Source: JAFKKS01 sp039808325
GTDB lineage: Bacteria > Pseudomonadota > Alphaproteobacteria > Rhizobiales > Xanthobacteraceae
Reading direction: 5' to 3'
Assembly: GCA_039808325.1 (NCBI GenBank)
Contig: JBDHSU010000080.1
Coordinates: 1-20,068, forward strand
DNA: 20,068 nucleotides
The translations under genes and the position numbers were made by a program. The notes beneath the pieces are model-generated. The model worked only from the letters and a program-made list of their open reading frames with translations, had not been told where the DNA came from and made no database searches. Positions 1-7,788 of this stretch are shown here, in pieces. Each line of letters starts with the position of its first letter. Positions within the stretch are counted from its first letter, which is position 1.

Positions 1-1158
1 GCGAAGAACGCGCCCGCGATCACGCCGGACGCTCACGACAAGTCGAAGATGCATGTGCCGACCATGCTGACCACCGACCTGTCGCTGCGGTTCGATCCGA
101 TCTACGAGAAAATCTCGCGGCGCTTTCACGAGAACCCGGATCAGTTCGCGGATGCGTTCGCGCGCGCCTGGTTCAAGCTCACGCATCGCGACATGGGGCC
201 GCGCGAGCGCTATCTCGGCCCGTGGGTGCCGAGCGAGGTGCTGATCTGGCAGGACCCCATCCCGGCGCTCGACCACAAGCTGGTCGACGACAAGGATATC
301 GCGGACCTGAAGGCGAAGGTTCTCGCCTCCGGCCTCACCGTGCCGCAACTGGTCTCGACCGCCTGGGCCTCGGCCTCGACGTTCCGCGGCTCCGACAAGC
401 GCGGCGGCGCCAACGGCGCCCGCATCCGCCTCGCTCCGCAGAAGGACTGGGAGGTCAACCAGCCGCAGCAGCTCGCCGCCGTGCTGGGCAAGCTCGAAGC
501 CATCCAGAAGGCGTTCAACGGATCGGCCACGAACGGCAAGAAGATCTCGCTCGCCGACCTGATCGTGCTGGCGGGCGCGGCCGCGGTCGAGAAGGCGGCG
601 AAGGACGGCGGCGTCGACGTCAAGGTGCCGTTCACGCCGGGCCGCATGGACGCGACGCAGGAACAGACCGACGTGGACTCCTTCGCGCCGCTGGAGCCGC
701 GCGCCGACGCCTTCCGCAACTATGTCGGCAACCGGCATCAGTTCATGGGGCCGGAGGAGTCCATGGTGGACCGCGCGGAGCTTCTCAACCTGACGGCCCC
801 CGAACTGACGGTGCTGATCGGCGGCCTGCGCGTGCTCGGCGCCAATGCCGGCGGCTCGAAGCATGGCGTCTTCACCAGGGAGGTCGGCAAGCTGACCAAC
901 GACTTCTTCGTCAACCTGCTGACCATGGACACCGAATGGCAGCCGACCGGCGACAACCTCTACGAGGGCCGCGACCGCAAGACCAAGGCACCGAAGTGGA
1001 CCGCCACCCGCGTCGACCTGATCTTCGGATCGCACTCGCAGCTTCGCGCCTTGGCCGAAGTCTATGCCTGTCGCGATTCCAGGGAGAAGTTCGTCAAGGA
1101 CTTCGTGGCGGCCTGGACCAAGGTGATGGACGCGGACCGGTTCGATCTGGCCGCCTGA
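1..1158 (+). CDS. katG: Catalase-peroxidase KatG, C-terminal part (5' end outside window)
   Basis: KatG is a bifunctional heme enzyme that removes hydrogen peroxide. The frame is open from base 1, so the gene enters from upstream. The 385 residues seen match the region after the proximal heme ligand of family members of about 730-740 residues. They start just before the conserved stretch MLTTDLSLRFDPIYE (residues 22-36 here) and run through the C-terminal pseudo-peroxidase domain to a typical DRFDL end. The Arg of HRDMGP (residue 63 here) aligns with the mobile Arg418 of the M. tuberculosis enzyme, which is needed for catalase activity. The heme-pocket His/Arg/Trp and the Met-Tyr-Trp adduct residues lie outside the window. 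The first in-frame Met (base 49) is internal and is not the start. An inverted repeat follows the stop, and the next genes are unrelated, so katG ends its own unit. Confidence 0.97.
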   Translation, partial: AKNAPAITPDAHDKSKMHVPTMLTTDLSLRFDPIYEKISRRFHENPDQFADAFARAWFKLTHRDMGPRERYLGPWVPSEVLIWQDPIPALDHKLVDDKDIADLKAKVLASGLTVPQLVSTAWASASTFRGSDKRGGANGARIRLAPQKDWEVNQPQQLAAVLGKLEAIQKAFNGSATNGKKISLADLIVLAGAAAVEKAAKDGGVDVKVPFTPGRMDATQEQTDVDSFAPLEPRADAFRNYVGNRHQFMGPEESMVDRAELLNLTAPELTVLIGGLRVLGANAGGSKHGVFTREVGKLTNDFFVNLLTMDTEWQPTGDNLYEGRDRKTKAPKWTATRVDLIFGSHSQLRALAEVYACRDSREKFVKDFVAAWTKVMDADRFDLAA

Positions 1159-1168
1159 TCGCGAGAGG

Positions 1169-1199
1169 GGTTCCGGGGCGGCCGCGCCGTCCCGGAACC
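1169..1199 (+). terminator. Hairpin after katG, probable terminator
   Basis: A perfect 9-bp inverted repeat lies 10 bases after the katG stop: GGTTCCGGG (1169-1177) and CCCGGAACC (1191-1199). Inner G-C pairs extend it. No clear T run follows, so it is either a weak intrinsic terminator or a 3' stabilising hairpin. Confidence 0.55.
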
Positions 1200-1212
1200 G
1201 GCCTTCGTGCCC

Positions 1213-1240
1213 TTGCATCGTGGGCGCAAACCGTTATATT
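1213..1240 (+). promoter_or_regulatory. Candidate promoter of the rimP-nusA-infB operon
   Basis: TTGCAT (1213-1218) and TATATT (1235-1240) are separated by 16 bases, which fits a housekeeping sigma factor. They lie after the katG hairpin and about 130 bases before rimP. Transcription would start near 1247. This would place the 1279-1336 hairpins in the leader RNA. No experimental data support this; it is inferred from the motifs and position. Confidence 0.5.
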
Positions 1241-1304
1241 TCGCTGGTCCGGTGATAAGTCGCTGGATGTCTCATAACGGTCGGATGATCCGATCGGCTA
1301 TCGA

Positions 1305-1336
1305 GAGTGGGCCCCCCACGGGACCCGCTCTTTTTT
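1305..1336 (+). terminator. Intrinsic-terminator-like hairpin in the rimP leader (possible attenuator)
   Basis: The 5' arm at 1305-1315 (GAGTGGGCCCC) pairs with 1320-1330 (GGGACCCGCTC), with one G-T wobble and one C-A mismatch, and is closed by a 4-base loop. Six T residues follow at 1331-1336. This is a textbook Rho-independent signal, placed between the candidate promoter and the rimP start 36 bases downstream. A smaller hairpin (1279-1285 with 1289-1295, loop TGA) precedes it. Because it lies in front of the operon that encodes NusA, a termination factor, it may attenuate the operon. Confidence 0.65.
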
Positions 1337-1372
1337 ATTACCAAAAGCCGGCCATCGAATGGGCCGCAGGGC

Positions 1373-2053
1373 ATGAACGAAACGGTCGCGAACGATCTGG
1401 ACGAGCCTCGGCTCATCGCCGATTCCGGCGTGAGCGCGCGCGTGGCGGCGTTGGCCGAACCCGTCATCAACGGGCTCGGATACCGGCTGGTGCGCGCCCG
1501 CGTATCGGGAACCGACGGCTGCACCGTGCAGATCATGGCCGAGAAGCCGGACGGCAGCATGCTGATCGAGGATTGCGAGGCGGTTTCGCGCGCGCTGTCG
1601 CCGATCTTCGATGCCGCCGATCCGATCGAGGCCGCGTATCGGCTGGAGGTGTCCTCGCCGGGGATCGACCGGCCCCTGGTGCGCCGTTCCGATTTCGAGC
1701 GTTACGCCGGCCATATCGTGAAGGTCGAGATGGCGGCGCCGGTCGCGGGACGTAAGCGCTTCCGCGGTGTTCTGCTGGGAGCCGAAGGTGACGGGGCGCG
1801 CGTGCGCCGCACGGACGCCGTCGCCGACGAGCAGGAAGAGGTCGTCCTGCCGGCCGAGGATATCCGGGAGGCGCGGCTCGTCCTCACCGACCAGCTCATT
1901 GCCGAGTCGCTGCGGCGCGGAAAACGCGAGGCGGCTCTCTCCGACGACGAAACGAACGACGAAACCGACATCCCGGCGGACAAACCCCGCCAAAGCAAGA
2001 CGAAGGGACACGGCGCCGCGAACCGGCGGCCTTCCCGCCACAAGGGAGACTGA
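1373..2053 (+). CDS. rimP: Ribosome maturation factor RimP
   Basis: RimP is a cytoplasmic factor for maturation of the 30S ribosomal subunit. The 226-residue product has the family core: an N-terminal alpha/beta domain with VINGLGYRLVRARVSG and MIEDCEAVSRALS-like signatures, the hallmark LEVSSPGIDRPL, and the SH3-like C-terminal domain starting around RRSDFERYAGHIV. It is longer than the E. coli protein of about 150 residues, because of an inserted acidic stretch and a basic tail (KPRQSKTKGHG and RRPSRHKGD). I chose the ATG at 1373. An upstream in-frame GTG at 1307 would put the T-tailed hairpin inside the coding region and add residues unlike the family. It is the first gene of the nusA-infB operon, with nusA only 4 bases downstream. 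Confidence 0.95.
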   Translation: MNETVANDLDEPRLIADSGVSARVAALAEPVINGLGYRLVRARVSGTDGCTVQIMAEKPDGSMLIEDCEAVSRALSPIFDAADPIEAAYRLEVSSPGIDRPLVRRSDFERYAGHIVKVEMAAPVAGRKRFRGVLLGAEGDGARVRRTDAVADEQEEVVLPAEDIREARLVLTDQLIAESLRRGKREAALSDDETNDETDIPADKPRQSKTKGHGAANRRPSRHKGD

Positions 2054-2057
2054 ATCC

Positions 2058-3668
2058 ATGGCAGCCGTCAGTGCCAACCGGCTTGAACTGTTGCAGATCG
2101 CCGACGCCGTCGCGCGGGAAAAGTCGATCGACCGCTCGATCGTCATCACCGCGATGGAGGACGCGATCGCCAAGGCCGCCCGCTCGCGCTACGGCGCGGA
2201 GACCGAGGTGCGCGCCGAGATCAATCCGAAGACCGGCGAGTTGCGGCTCTCGCGCCACATGCTGGTAACGGACCCGGTGGAGAATTCCTCCAACCAGATC
2301 AGCCTCGACGATGCGCGCAAGCACAATCCGGCGGCGCAGATCGGCGACACCATCGCGGACGCGCTGCCGCCGCTGGAATATGGCCGCATCGCCGCGCAGT
2401 CGGCGAAGCAGGTGATCGTGCAGAAGGTGCGCGAGGCTGAGCGCGACCGTCAGTACGACGAGTACAAGGAGCGCATCCACGACATCGTCAACGGCGTCGT
2501 GAAGCGCGTCGAATACGGCAACGTCGTCGTCGACCTCGGGCGCGGCGAGGCGATCGTGCGGCGCGACGAACTGCTGCCGCGCGAGACGTTCCGCAACGGC
2601 GACCGCGTGCGCGCCTACATCTACGACGTGCGGCGCGAGCCGCGCGGGCCGCAGATTTTCCTCTCGCGCACGCATCCGCAGTTCATGGCGAAGCTGTTCG
2701 CGCAGGAAGTGCCGGAAATCTACGACGGAATCGTCGAGGTGAAGGCGGTGGCGCGCGATCCCGGCTCGCGTGCCAAGATTGCTGTCGTCTCGCGCGATTC
2801 CTCGGTCGATCCGGTCGGTGCCTGCGTCGGCATGCGCGGCTCGCGCGTGCAGGCCGTCGTCAACGAGCTGCAGGGCGAGAAGATCGACATCATCCCATGG
2901 TCGCAGGATATCGCGACTTTCGTCGTCAACGCGCTCGCTCCGGCGGAAGTCGCCAAGGTCGTGCTCGACGAGGATCGTGAACGCATCGAGGTTGTCGTTC
3001 CCGACGCGCAGCTTTCCCTCGCCATCGGCCGGCGCGGACAGAACGTGCGGCTCGCCTCGCAACTCACCGGCTGGGATATCGACATCCTCACCGAGCAGGA
3101 GGAATCGGAGCGCCGTCAGGCGGAGTTCGAGAACCGCACCCGCATGTTCATGGAGGCGCTCAACGTCGACGAGGTGGTCGGCCAGCTGCTGGCGTCGGAA
3201 GGCTTCGGCTCCGTCGAGGAGCTTGCGATCGTCGAACAGAAGGAGATCGCGGGCATCGAAGGTTTCGACGAGGAGACGGCGGCCGAGCTGCAGTCCCGGG
3301 CGAACGAATATCTCGAGCGGATCGAGGGTGAGCTCGACGCCAAGCGCAGGGAACTAGGCGTCGAGGACGCGCTGCGCGAGGTGCCGGGCGTCACCACCAA
3401 GATGATGGTCGCGTTCGGCGAGAATGACGTCAAAACGGTCGAGGACCTGGCCGGATGCGCCACCGACGATCTGGCCGGCTGGACCGAGCGAAAGGACGGC
3501 GAGACCGTCAAGCATCCGGGCTATCTCGACGGCTTCGAGGTGTCGCGCGAAGAGGCGGAGGCCATCATCATGCAGGCACGCCTCAAGGTCGGCTGGATCA
3601 CCGAAGCCGACCTGGCTTCCGCGGAGGCCTCGGAAGAAGAGGTGGCCGCCGAAGCGCCGGCGGAATGA
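2058..3668 (+). CDS. nusA: Transcription termination/antitermination factor NusA
   Basis: NusA binds RNA polymerase and nascent RNA and modulates pausing, termination and antitermination. The 536-residue product shows the full order: an N-terminal polymerase-binding domain (about 1-125), an S1 domain (about 135-200, with VKRVEYGNVVVDLG), KH1 with a GMRG loop, KH2 with IGRRGQNVRLASQL, and two C-terminal helix-hairpin-helix acidic repeats (LLASEGFGSVEELA and an extended AFGENDVKTVEDLAG). It ends in an acidic tail. The ATG at 2058 has a good ribosome binding site (AAGGGAG at 2042-2048) inside the last rimP codons, which suggests translational coupling. A start further upstream in this frame would overlap rimP and is rejected. 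Confidence 0.97.
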   Translation: MAAVSANRLELLQIADAVAREKSIDRSIVITAMEDAIAKAARSRYGAETEVRAEINPKTGELRLSRHMLVTDPVENSSNQISLDDARKHNPAAQIGDTIADALPPLEYGRIAAQSAKQVIVQKVREAERDRQYDEYKERIHDIVNGVVKRVEYGNVVVDLGRGEAIVRRDELLPRETFRNGDRVRAYIYDVRREPRGPQIFLSRTHPQFMAKLFAQEVPEIYDGIVEVKAVARDPGSRAKIAVVSRDSSVDPVGACVGMRGSRVQAVVNELQGEKIDIIPWSQDIATFVVNALAPAEVAKVVLDEDRERIEVVVPDAQLSLAIGRRGQNVRLASQLTGWDIDILTEQEESERRQAEFENRTRMFMEALNVDEVVGQLLASEGFGSVEELAIVEQKEIAGIEGFDEETAAELQSRANEYLERIEGELDAKRRELGVEDALREVPGVTTKMMVAFGENDVKTVEDLAGCATDDLAGWTERKDGETVKHPGYLDGFEVSREEAEAIIMQARLKVGWITEADLASAEASEEEVAAEAPAE

Positions 3669-3677
3669 CGACGTCCG

Positions 3678-4343
3678 GTGCCGGCGCGTTGCGAGGACAC
3701 TGATACGGACCGTGGACCGCGCGCCGAGCCGAAGCGGACCACGCGCTTGTGCATCGCAACGCGCGAGGTCCGGCCCATCGACGAGCTCATCCGGTTCGTG
3801 ATCGGACCGGACGGGGGGGTGGTTCCGGACCTGCGGCGGCGGCTCCCCGGACGGGGCGTCTGGGTCACAGCGTCCCGGACGAGTATCGACGAGGCCGTCA
3901 GGCGCAACGCCTTCGCCCGCAGTTTCAAGCAGGCTGCGCGCGCCCCGGCCGATCTGGCGGCATTGACCGAGCAATTGCTCGAAAGGTCCGTCCTCGACGC
4001 GCTTTCGATCGCGCACAAGGCCGGAATGGTGGAAATTGGCTTCGCAAGGGTTGAAGGCAGCCTTGTTAAGCATGATATCGCGGCTCTTATCCACGCTGCC
4101 GAGGCGTCCAGCGAGGGGATTCGCAAGCTCGCAGGGGCCGTGCGGCGCCGTTACGGCGATGCTGCGGGGCCGCCAATCATTACGGCGTTGACTTCGGCGC
4201 AATTGGATTTGGCATTAGGCCGGTCAAATGTGATACATGCAGCGCTGCTTGCCGGCGCTGCGAGCGAAGGGCTTCTCGCTCGCCTTTCTACCCTTGAGCG
4301 CTTTCGAGGGGTTACAGCGGCCGGCGGCAACCGCGGATCATAG
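3678..4343 (+). CDS. DUF448 (YlxR/RnpM-type) RNA-binding protein fused to an L7Ae/L30e-like domain
   Basis: The 221-residue product has two parts. Residues 20-85 are a YlxR (DUF448) domain with RLCIATRE, DELIRFV and the signature LPGRGVWV (56-63), followed by RRNAFARSFK. The second Cys often seen in the CxxC of YlxR is absent (CIATR). Residues about 100-205 resemble the ribosomal L7Ae/L30e fold (YlxQ-like), with SIAHKAGMVEIGF and TALTSAQLDLALGR. In Firmicutes YlxR and YlxQ are separate genes between nusA and infB; here they are fused, as is usual in alphaproteobacteria. YlxR (RnpM) is reported to bind RNase P RNA; whether this one does is inferred. The start is GTG at 3678, 9 bases after the nusA stop. 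The ATGA that overlaps the nusA stop (3665) is in another frame and opens only 12 codons. Confidence 0.88.
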   Translation: MPARCEDTDTDRGPRAEPKRTTRLCIATREVRPIDELIRFVIGPDGGVVPDLRRRLPGRGVWVTASRTSIDEAVRRNAFARSFKQAARAPADLAALTEQLLERSVLDALSIAHKAGMVEIGFARVEGSLVKHDIAALIHAAEASSEGIRKLAGAVRRRYGDAAGPPIITALTSAQLDLALGRSNVIHAALLAGAASEGLLARLSTLERFRGVTAAGGNRGS

Positions 4344-4415
4344 GGGTCCGGCAGGTTTTCCGAGCACCGTTCTGCACCAGCGGCGCTCGAAAGAGCTGTA
4401 ATGGTTTGGACTTTG

Positions 4416-4449
4416 CGGACTGGGGGCGGCATCGGCGCGCCCCCGTCCG
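4416..4449 (+). promoter_or_regulatory. Strong hairpin in the infB leader
   Basis: CGGAC (4416-4420), a bulged T (4421) and GGGGGCG (4422-4428) pair with CGCCCCC (4438-4444) and GTCCG (4445-4449). This makes 12 perfect base pairs around a 9-base loop. It has no T run, so it is not an intrinsic terminator. It ends 23 bases before the infB ATG and just upstream of the weak GGGA ribosome binding site (4463-4466). A role in mRNA processing or translation control of IF-2 is inferred. Confidence 0.6.
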
Positions 4450-4472
4450 TCATGCGTAGATCGGGATTGTGA

Positions 4473-7088
4473 ATGACTGATACGAAGGCCCCGGGCGAGA
4501 AGAAGCTGAGCGTCAATTCGACCAAGACGCTGACGTTGAAGCGTGGCGTCGAACAGGGCGTCGTGCGGCAGAGCTTCAGCCATGGGCGCACCAAGTCGGT
4601 GGTCGTGGAGAAGGTGAAGCGGCGCGTCGTCGGCGACAAGCCGGAGACGCCGGCGCCTGCCGCCGAGCGCGTCGCCGCGGGTCTGAAGCCGCGTGCGAAG
4701 ACGGCTGCGCCCGAGACGACATCGGCGCCCGCGGCTCCGAAGCCGTCTTCGTCCGGCGTCGTTCTGCGCACCTTGACGGAAGAGGAGCGTAACGCGCGCG
4801 CACACGCGCTGGCCGATGCGCGGGTGCGCGAGGCCGACGAACGCAAGATCGCCGAGGAAGAAAGCCGCCGCCGCGCCGAGCGCGAGGTGCGCGAAGCGGC
4901 GGAACGCGAGGCGGCCGAGGCGCGCAAGCGCGAGGAAGAAGGGCGCCGCCGACAGGAAGAGGAAGCCAAGCGCAAGGCCGAGCAAGAGGCCAAGAAGCGT
5001 TTCGGCGAGACGGAAGCCCCCGCGTCGGCGACCCCTGCCGCCGCCAAGCCGGCGACAACGACGACACCGGTCTCGGCCCGCAAGATGCAGGTCGAGCCGG
5101 AGGAAGAAGAGCGTCGTGCCCCGCGCCGCGGTCCGGGTGGTGGCGTTGCACGTCCTGCGCCCGCGCCGAAGCCGCCGCGCAATGTCGGCGGTGAAAAGCG
5201 GCGTGGCCGCCTCACGCTGGTGACGGCGCTTACCGCGGACGAGGTTCGCGAGCGCTCCGTGGCGTCGTTCCGGCGCCGTACGCAGCGCATGAGCGGTCAT
5301 CGCGAAGCCGAGAACAAAGAGAAGCTCGCGCGCGAGGTCACGATCCCCGAGACGATCACGATCCAGGAACTCGCCAACCGCATGGCGGAGCGCGCGGTCG
5401 ACGTCGTGCGCCTGCTGATGAAGCAGGGCCACATGGCGAAGATCACCGACCTGATCGACGCCGACACCGCGCAATTGATCGCGGAAGAACTGGGGCACAC
5501 GGTCCGCCGCGTCGCCGAATCCGATGTCGAGGAAGGCCTGTTCGACACGGCCGACGACGAAGGCAAGCTGGTTTCGCGTCCGCCGGTGGTGACCATCATG
5601 GGCCATGTCGACCACGGCAAGACCTCGCTGCTCGACGCCATCCGCTCCACCAACGTGGTCGGTGGCGAAGCCGGGGGCATCACGCAGCATATCGGCGCCT
5701 ATCAGGTGACCGCGCCTTCGGGCGCCAAGATCACCTTCATCGACACGCCCGGCCACGCCGCCTTCAGCGCCATGCGCGCGCGCGGCGCCAAGGTCACCGA
5801 TATCGTCGTGCTGGTCGTCGCCGCCGACGACGGCGTGATGCCGCAAACGATTGAGGCGATCTCGCATGCGAAGGCGGCGAAGGTGCCGATGATCGTCGCG
5901 ATCAACAAGATCGACAAGCCCGACGCCAAGCCGGAGCGGGTGCGCACGGAACTGCTGCAGTATGAGGTGCAGGTCGAATCCATGGGCGGCGAGGTGCTTG
6001 ACGTCGAGGTCTCGGCGACGAAGCGCACCAATCTTGACAAGCTTCTCGAGACGATCGGCTTGCAGGCCGAATTGCTCGACCTCAAGGCCAACCCGGATCG
6101 GCCGGCGGAAGGCACGGTCGTCGAGGCGAAGCTCGACCGCGGCCGCGGCACGGTCGCGACCATTCTCGTTCAGCGCGGCACGCTAAGGACCGGCGACATC
6201 GTCGTCGCCGGCGCCGAGTGGGGCCGCGTGCGGGCGCTGCTTTCCGACACCGGGCAGACGGTGGATGCGGCGGGACCCTCGACTCCGGTCGAGATCCTCG
6301 GTTTCAACGCCACGCCGGAAGCCGGCGACCGTCTCGCGGTCGTCGCGAACGAGGCGCGGGCGCGCGAGGTCACCGACTACCGCGCGCATCAGAAGCGCGA
6401 AAAGCAGGCCGCGCGGGCAACCGCCATGCGCGGCTCGCTCGAGCAGATGATGAACCAGCTCAAGACTCAAGGGCGCAAGGACTTCGCGCTGGTCATCAAG
6501 GCGGACGTGCAGGGCTCGAGCGAGGCGATCGTCGGATCGCTGGAGAAGCTCGGCAACGAGGAGGTCGGCGCGCGCGTTCTGCACGCCGGCGTCGGCGGTA
6601 TCACGGAATCGGACGTGACGCTCGCCGCGGCGTCCGGCGCCGTCATTCTCGGCTTCAATGTCCGCGCCAACAAGGAAGCGCGCGCCGCCGCCGAGCGCGC
6701 CGGGATCGAGATCCGTTACTACAACATCATCTACGATCTCATCGACGACGTGAAAAAGGCGATGTCGGGGATGCTTGCGCCGACGCTGCGCGAGACGACG
6801 CTCGGCACGGCGCAGATCCTCGAGATCTTCAAGGTGTCGAAGGTCGGCAACGTGGCGGGCTGCCGGGTCACCGACGGCACCGTGGAGCGGGGGCAGCATG
6901 TCCGTCTGATTCGCGACAACGTCGTGATTCACGAAGGCAAGCTCGCGACGCTGCGGCGCGTGAAGGACGATGTGAAGGAAGTGCAGGCCGGGCAGGAATG
7001 CGGCATGTCCTTCGAGAACTATCAGGACATGCGCGTCGGCGATCTGATCGAGTGCTACCGCGTCGAATCGATCGAGCGGTCGCTGTAA
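4473..7088 (+). CDS. infB: Translation initiation factor IF-2
   Basis: IF-2 is the GTPase that brings initiator tRNA to the ribosome and promotes subunit joining. The 871-residue product begins with the rhizobial-type MTDTKAPGEKKLSV. A long charged, low-complexity N-terminal region (about 50-260) follows, rich in Glu, Arg, Ala and Lys and probably a long helix or disordered. Next come the IF2_N segment (about 290-340) and the GTPase domain with G1 GHVDHGKT (377-384), the switch region GGITQHIGAY, G3 DTPGH (424-428), G4 NKID (478-481) and SATKRT as G5. Domains II, III and C2 follow, with VIIKADVQGSSEA-like sequence (LVIKADVQGSSEAI here) and a normal C terminus. The large reverse-strand open frames across the N-terminal part are shadows of the biased codons. 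A hairpin (4416-4449) and a weak GGGA precede the start. Confidence 0.97.
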   Translation: MTDTKAPGEKKLSVNSTKTLTLKRGVEQGVVRQSFSHGRTKSVVVEKVKRRVVGDKPETPAPAAERVAAGLKPRAKTAAPETTSAPAAPKPSSSGVVLRTLTEEERNARAHALADARVREADERKIAEEESRRRAEREVREAAEREAAEARKREEEGRRRQEEEAKRKAEQEAKKRFGETEAPASATPAAAKPATTTTPVSARKMQVEPEEEERRAPRRGPGGGVARPAPAPKPPRNVGGEKRRGRLTLVTALTADEVRERSVASFRRRTQRMSGHREAENKEKLAREVTIPETITIQELANRMAERAVDVVRLLMKQGHMAKITDLIDADTAQLIAEELGHTVRRVAESDVEEGLFDTADDEGKLVSRPPVVTIMGHVDHGKTSLLDAIRSTNVVGGEAGGITQHIGAYQVTAPSGAKITFIDTPGHAAFSAMRARGAKVTDIVVLVVAADDGVMPQTIEAISHAKAAKVPMIVAINKIDKPDAKPERVRTELLQYEVQVESMGGEVLDVEVSATKRTNLDKLLETIGLQAELLDLKANPDRPAEGTVVEAKLDRGRGTVATILVQRGTLRTGDIVVAGAEWGRVRALLSDTGQTVDAAGPSTPVEILGFNATPEAGDRLAVVANEARAREVTDYRAHQKREKQAARATAMRGSLEQMMNQLKTQGRKDFALVIKADVQGSSEAIVGSLEKLGNEEVGARVLHAGVGGITESDVTLAAASGAVILGFNVRANKEARAAAERAGIEIRYYNIIYDLIDDVKKAMSGMLAPTLRETTLGTAQILEIFKVSKVGNVAGCRVTDGTVERGQHVRLIRDNVVIHEGKLATLRRVKDDVKEVQAGQECGMSFENYQDMRVGDLIECYRVESIERSL

Positions 7089-7115
7089 GCCGCATGCCGG
7101 CGTTTCGGAGCCGTT

Positions 7116-7198
7116 ATTGCCGGGCTTGATCCGGCAATCCATCCGAAGACGAACACTTGATTCAAACGACGGATGCCCGGGCCAAGCCCGGGCATGAC
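7116..7198 (+). repeat. Convergent pair of REP-like palindromic repeats
   Basis: Two related palindromes lie head to head between infB and rbfA. Unit A has ATTGCCGG (7116-7123) and CCGGCAAT (7131-7138) around GCTTGAT. Unit B has ATGCCCGGG (7173-7181) and CCCGGGCAT (7187-7195) around CCAAG, followed by GACG. The reverse complement of A and the forward strand of B share the pattern CGGAT, G-C-rich arm, CAAGCCCGG, CAAT or GCAT. This form is very common between genes in Bradyrhizobium-like genomes. The folded RNA could stabilise or terminate the upstream message. Confidence 0.75.
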
Positions 7199-7239
7199 GA
7201 GCGAAATGGAGCGCTCCGTTTTCCTGGAGCGGGAAGAAC

Positions 7240-7653
7240 ATGCCGAAGCACCGCCATCGCGAGCCCGCAAGCGCAGGGCCTTCGCAACGCGCCTTGCGCG
7301 TCGGCGAGCTTGTGCGTCACGCGCTTGCCGACATGCTCACGCGCGGCAGCGTGCACGACCCTGTGCTCGAAGGCCACATGATTACGGTGCCGGAAGTGCA
7401 TATGAGCCCGGATCTGCGGCTCGCGACCATCTATGTCATGCCGCTCGGCGGCAAGGACGAGAATGCGGTCGTCGCGGCTCTCGACCGCAACAAGAAATTC
7501 CTGCGCGGCGAGATCGCGAAGCGCGTGAATTTGAAGTTCGCGCCCGACATCCGCTTCCGTCTCGACGAACGCTTCGACGAAGCGGACCGGATCGGCAAGC
7601 TGCTGGCGTCGCCGGACGTGCAGCGCGATTTGGACAATACCGACGATGAATAG
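7240..7653 (+). CDS. rbfA: 30S ribosome-binding factor RbfA
   Basis: RbfA is a single-domain KH-like protein that binds the immature 30S subunit and helps 16S rRNA 5' processing, notably in cold shock. The 137-residue product has the expected pattern: SQRALRVGELVRHALADML at the N terminus, VPEVHMSPDLRLATIYVMPL in the middle, and the helix and strand pair LRGEIAKRVNLKFAPDIRFRLDERFDEADRI. The size is normal for alphaproteobacteria. The ATG at 7240 has a purine-rich GGAGCGGGAAG immediately upstream. The gene is separated from infB by a 151-base gap with palindromic repeats, and the gap to truB is 135 bases, so the operon is not tightly packed here. Confidence 0.95.
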   Translation: MPKHRHREPASAGPSQRALRVGELVRHALADMLTRGSVHDPVLEGHMITVPEVHMSPDLRLATIYVMPLGGKDENAVVAALDRNKKFLRGEIAKRVNLKFAPDIRFRLDERFDEADRIGKLLASPDVQRDLDNTDDE

Positions 7654-7739
7654 GTGGAGCAGGTGTTTCTCGCACGGCGCGCTCCCTCCTCCCTGCCGCG
7701 AGGGACGTGTGCTCCCCGCATCGTTCTCTCCGTCGATCC

Positions 7740-7772
7740 CCCTCCCTGTCCCTTCCCCACGCGGGGGGAGGG
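7740..7772 (+). repeat. C-rich/G-rich inverted repeat before truB
   Basis: CCCTCCC (7740-7746) pairs perfectly with GGGAGGG (7766-7772). Most of the rbfA-truB gap (7660-7772) is C-rich and resembles dispersed intergenic repeats of Hyphomicrobiales. The 3' arm is also the only strong Shine-Dalgarno-like sequence for truB, 7 bases before a TTG (7780) and 16 before the ATG (7789), so folding could hide it. Confidence 0.4.
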
Positions 7773-7788
7773 CACCACGTTGAGCGTC

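Noticed and set aside
1241..1304. A tRNA gene ahead of rimP, as metY precedes rimP in E. coli
   Set aside because: I found no cloverleaf, no T-loop GTTCAAATC-type sequence and no CCA-end arrangement.
1307..1372. 22-residue upstream extension of rimP from GTG
   Set aside because: It runs through the T6-tailed hairpin and is not RimP-like; the ATG at 1373 fits the family.
3665..3703. ATGA overlap at the nusA stop as a start of the next gene
   Set aside because: It is in a different frame from the DUF448 gene and ends after 12 codons.
4151..5867. Long minus-strand open frames opposite infB
   Set aside because: They are low-complexity Arg/Ala/Ser products of the complementary strand of a clear infB gene with strong codon bias.
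7055..7270. Minus-strand open frame with PGLGPGI and GWIAGSSPA-like peptides
   Set aside because: It is the translation of the palindromic repeat pair between infB and rbfA, a known source of false small proteins in this group.
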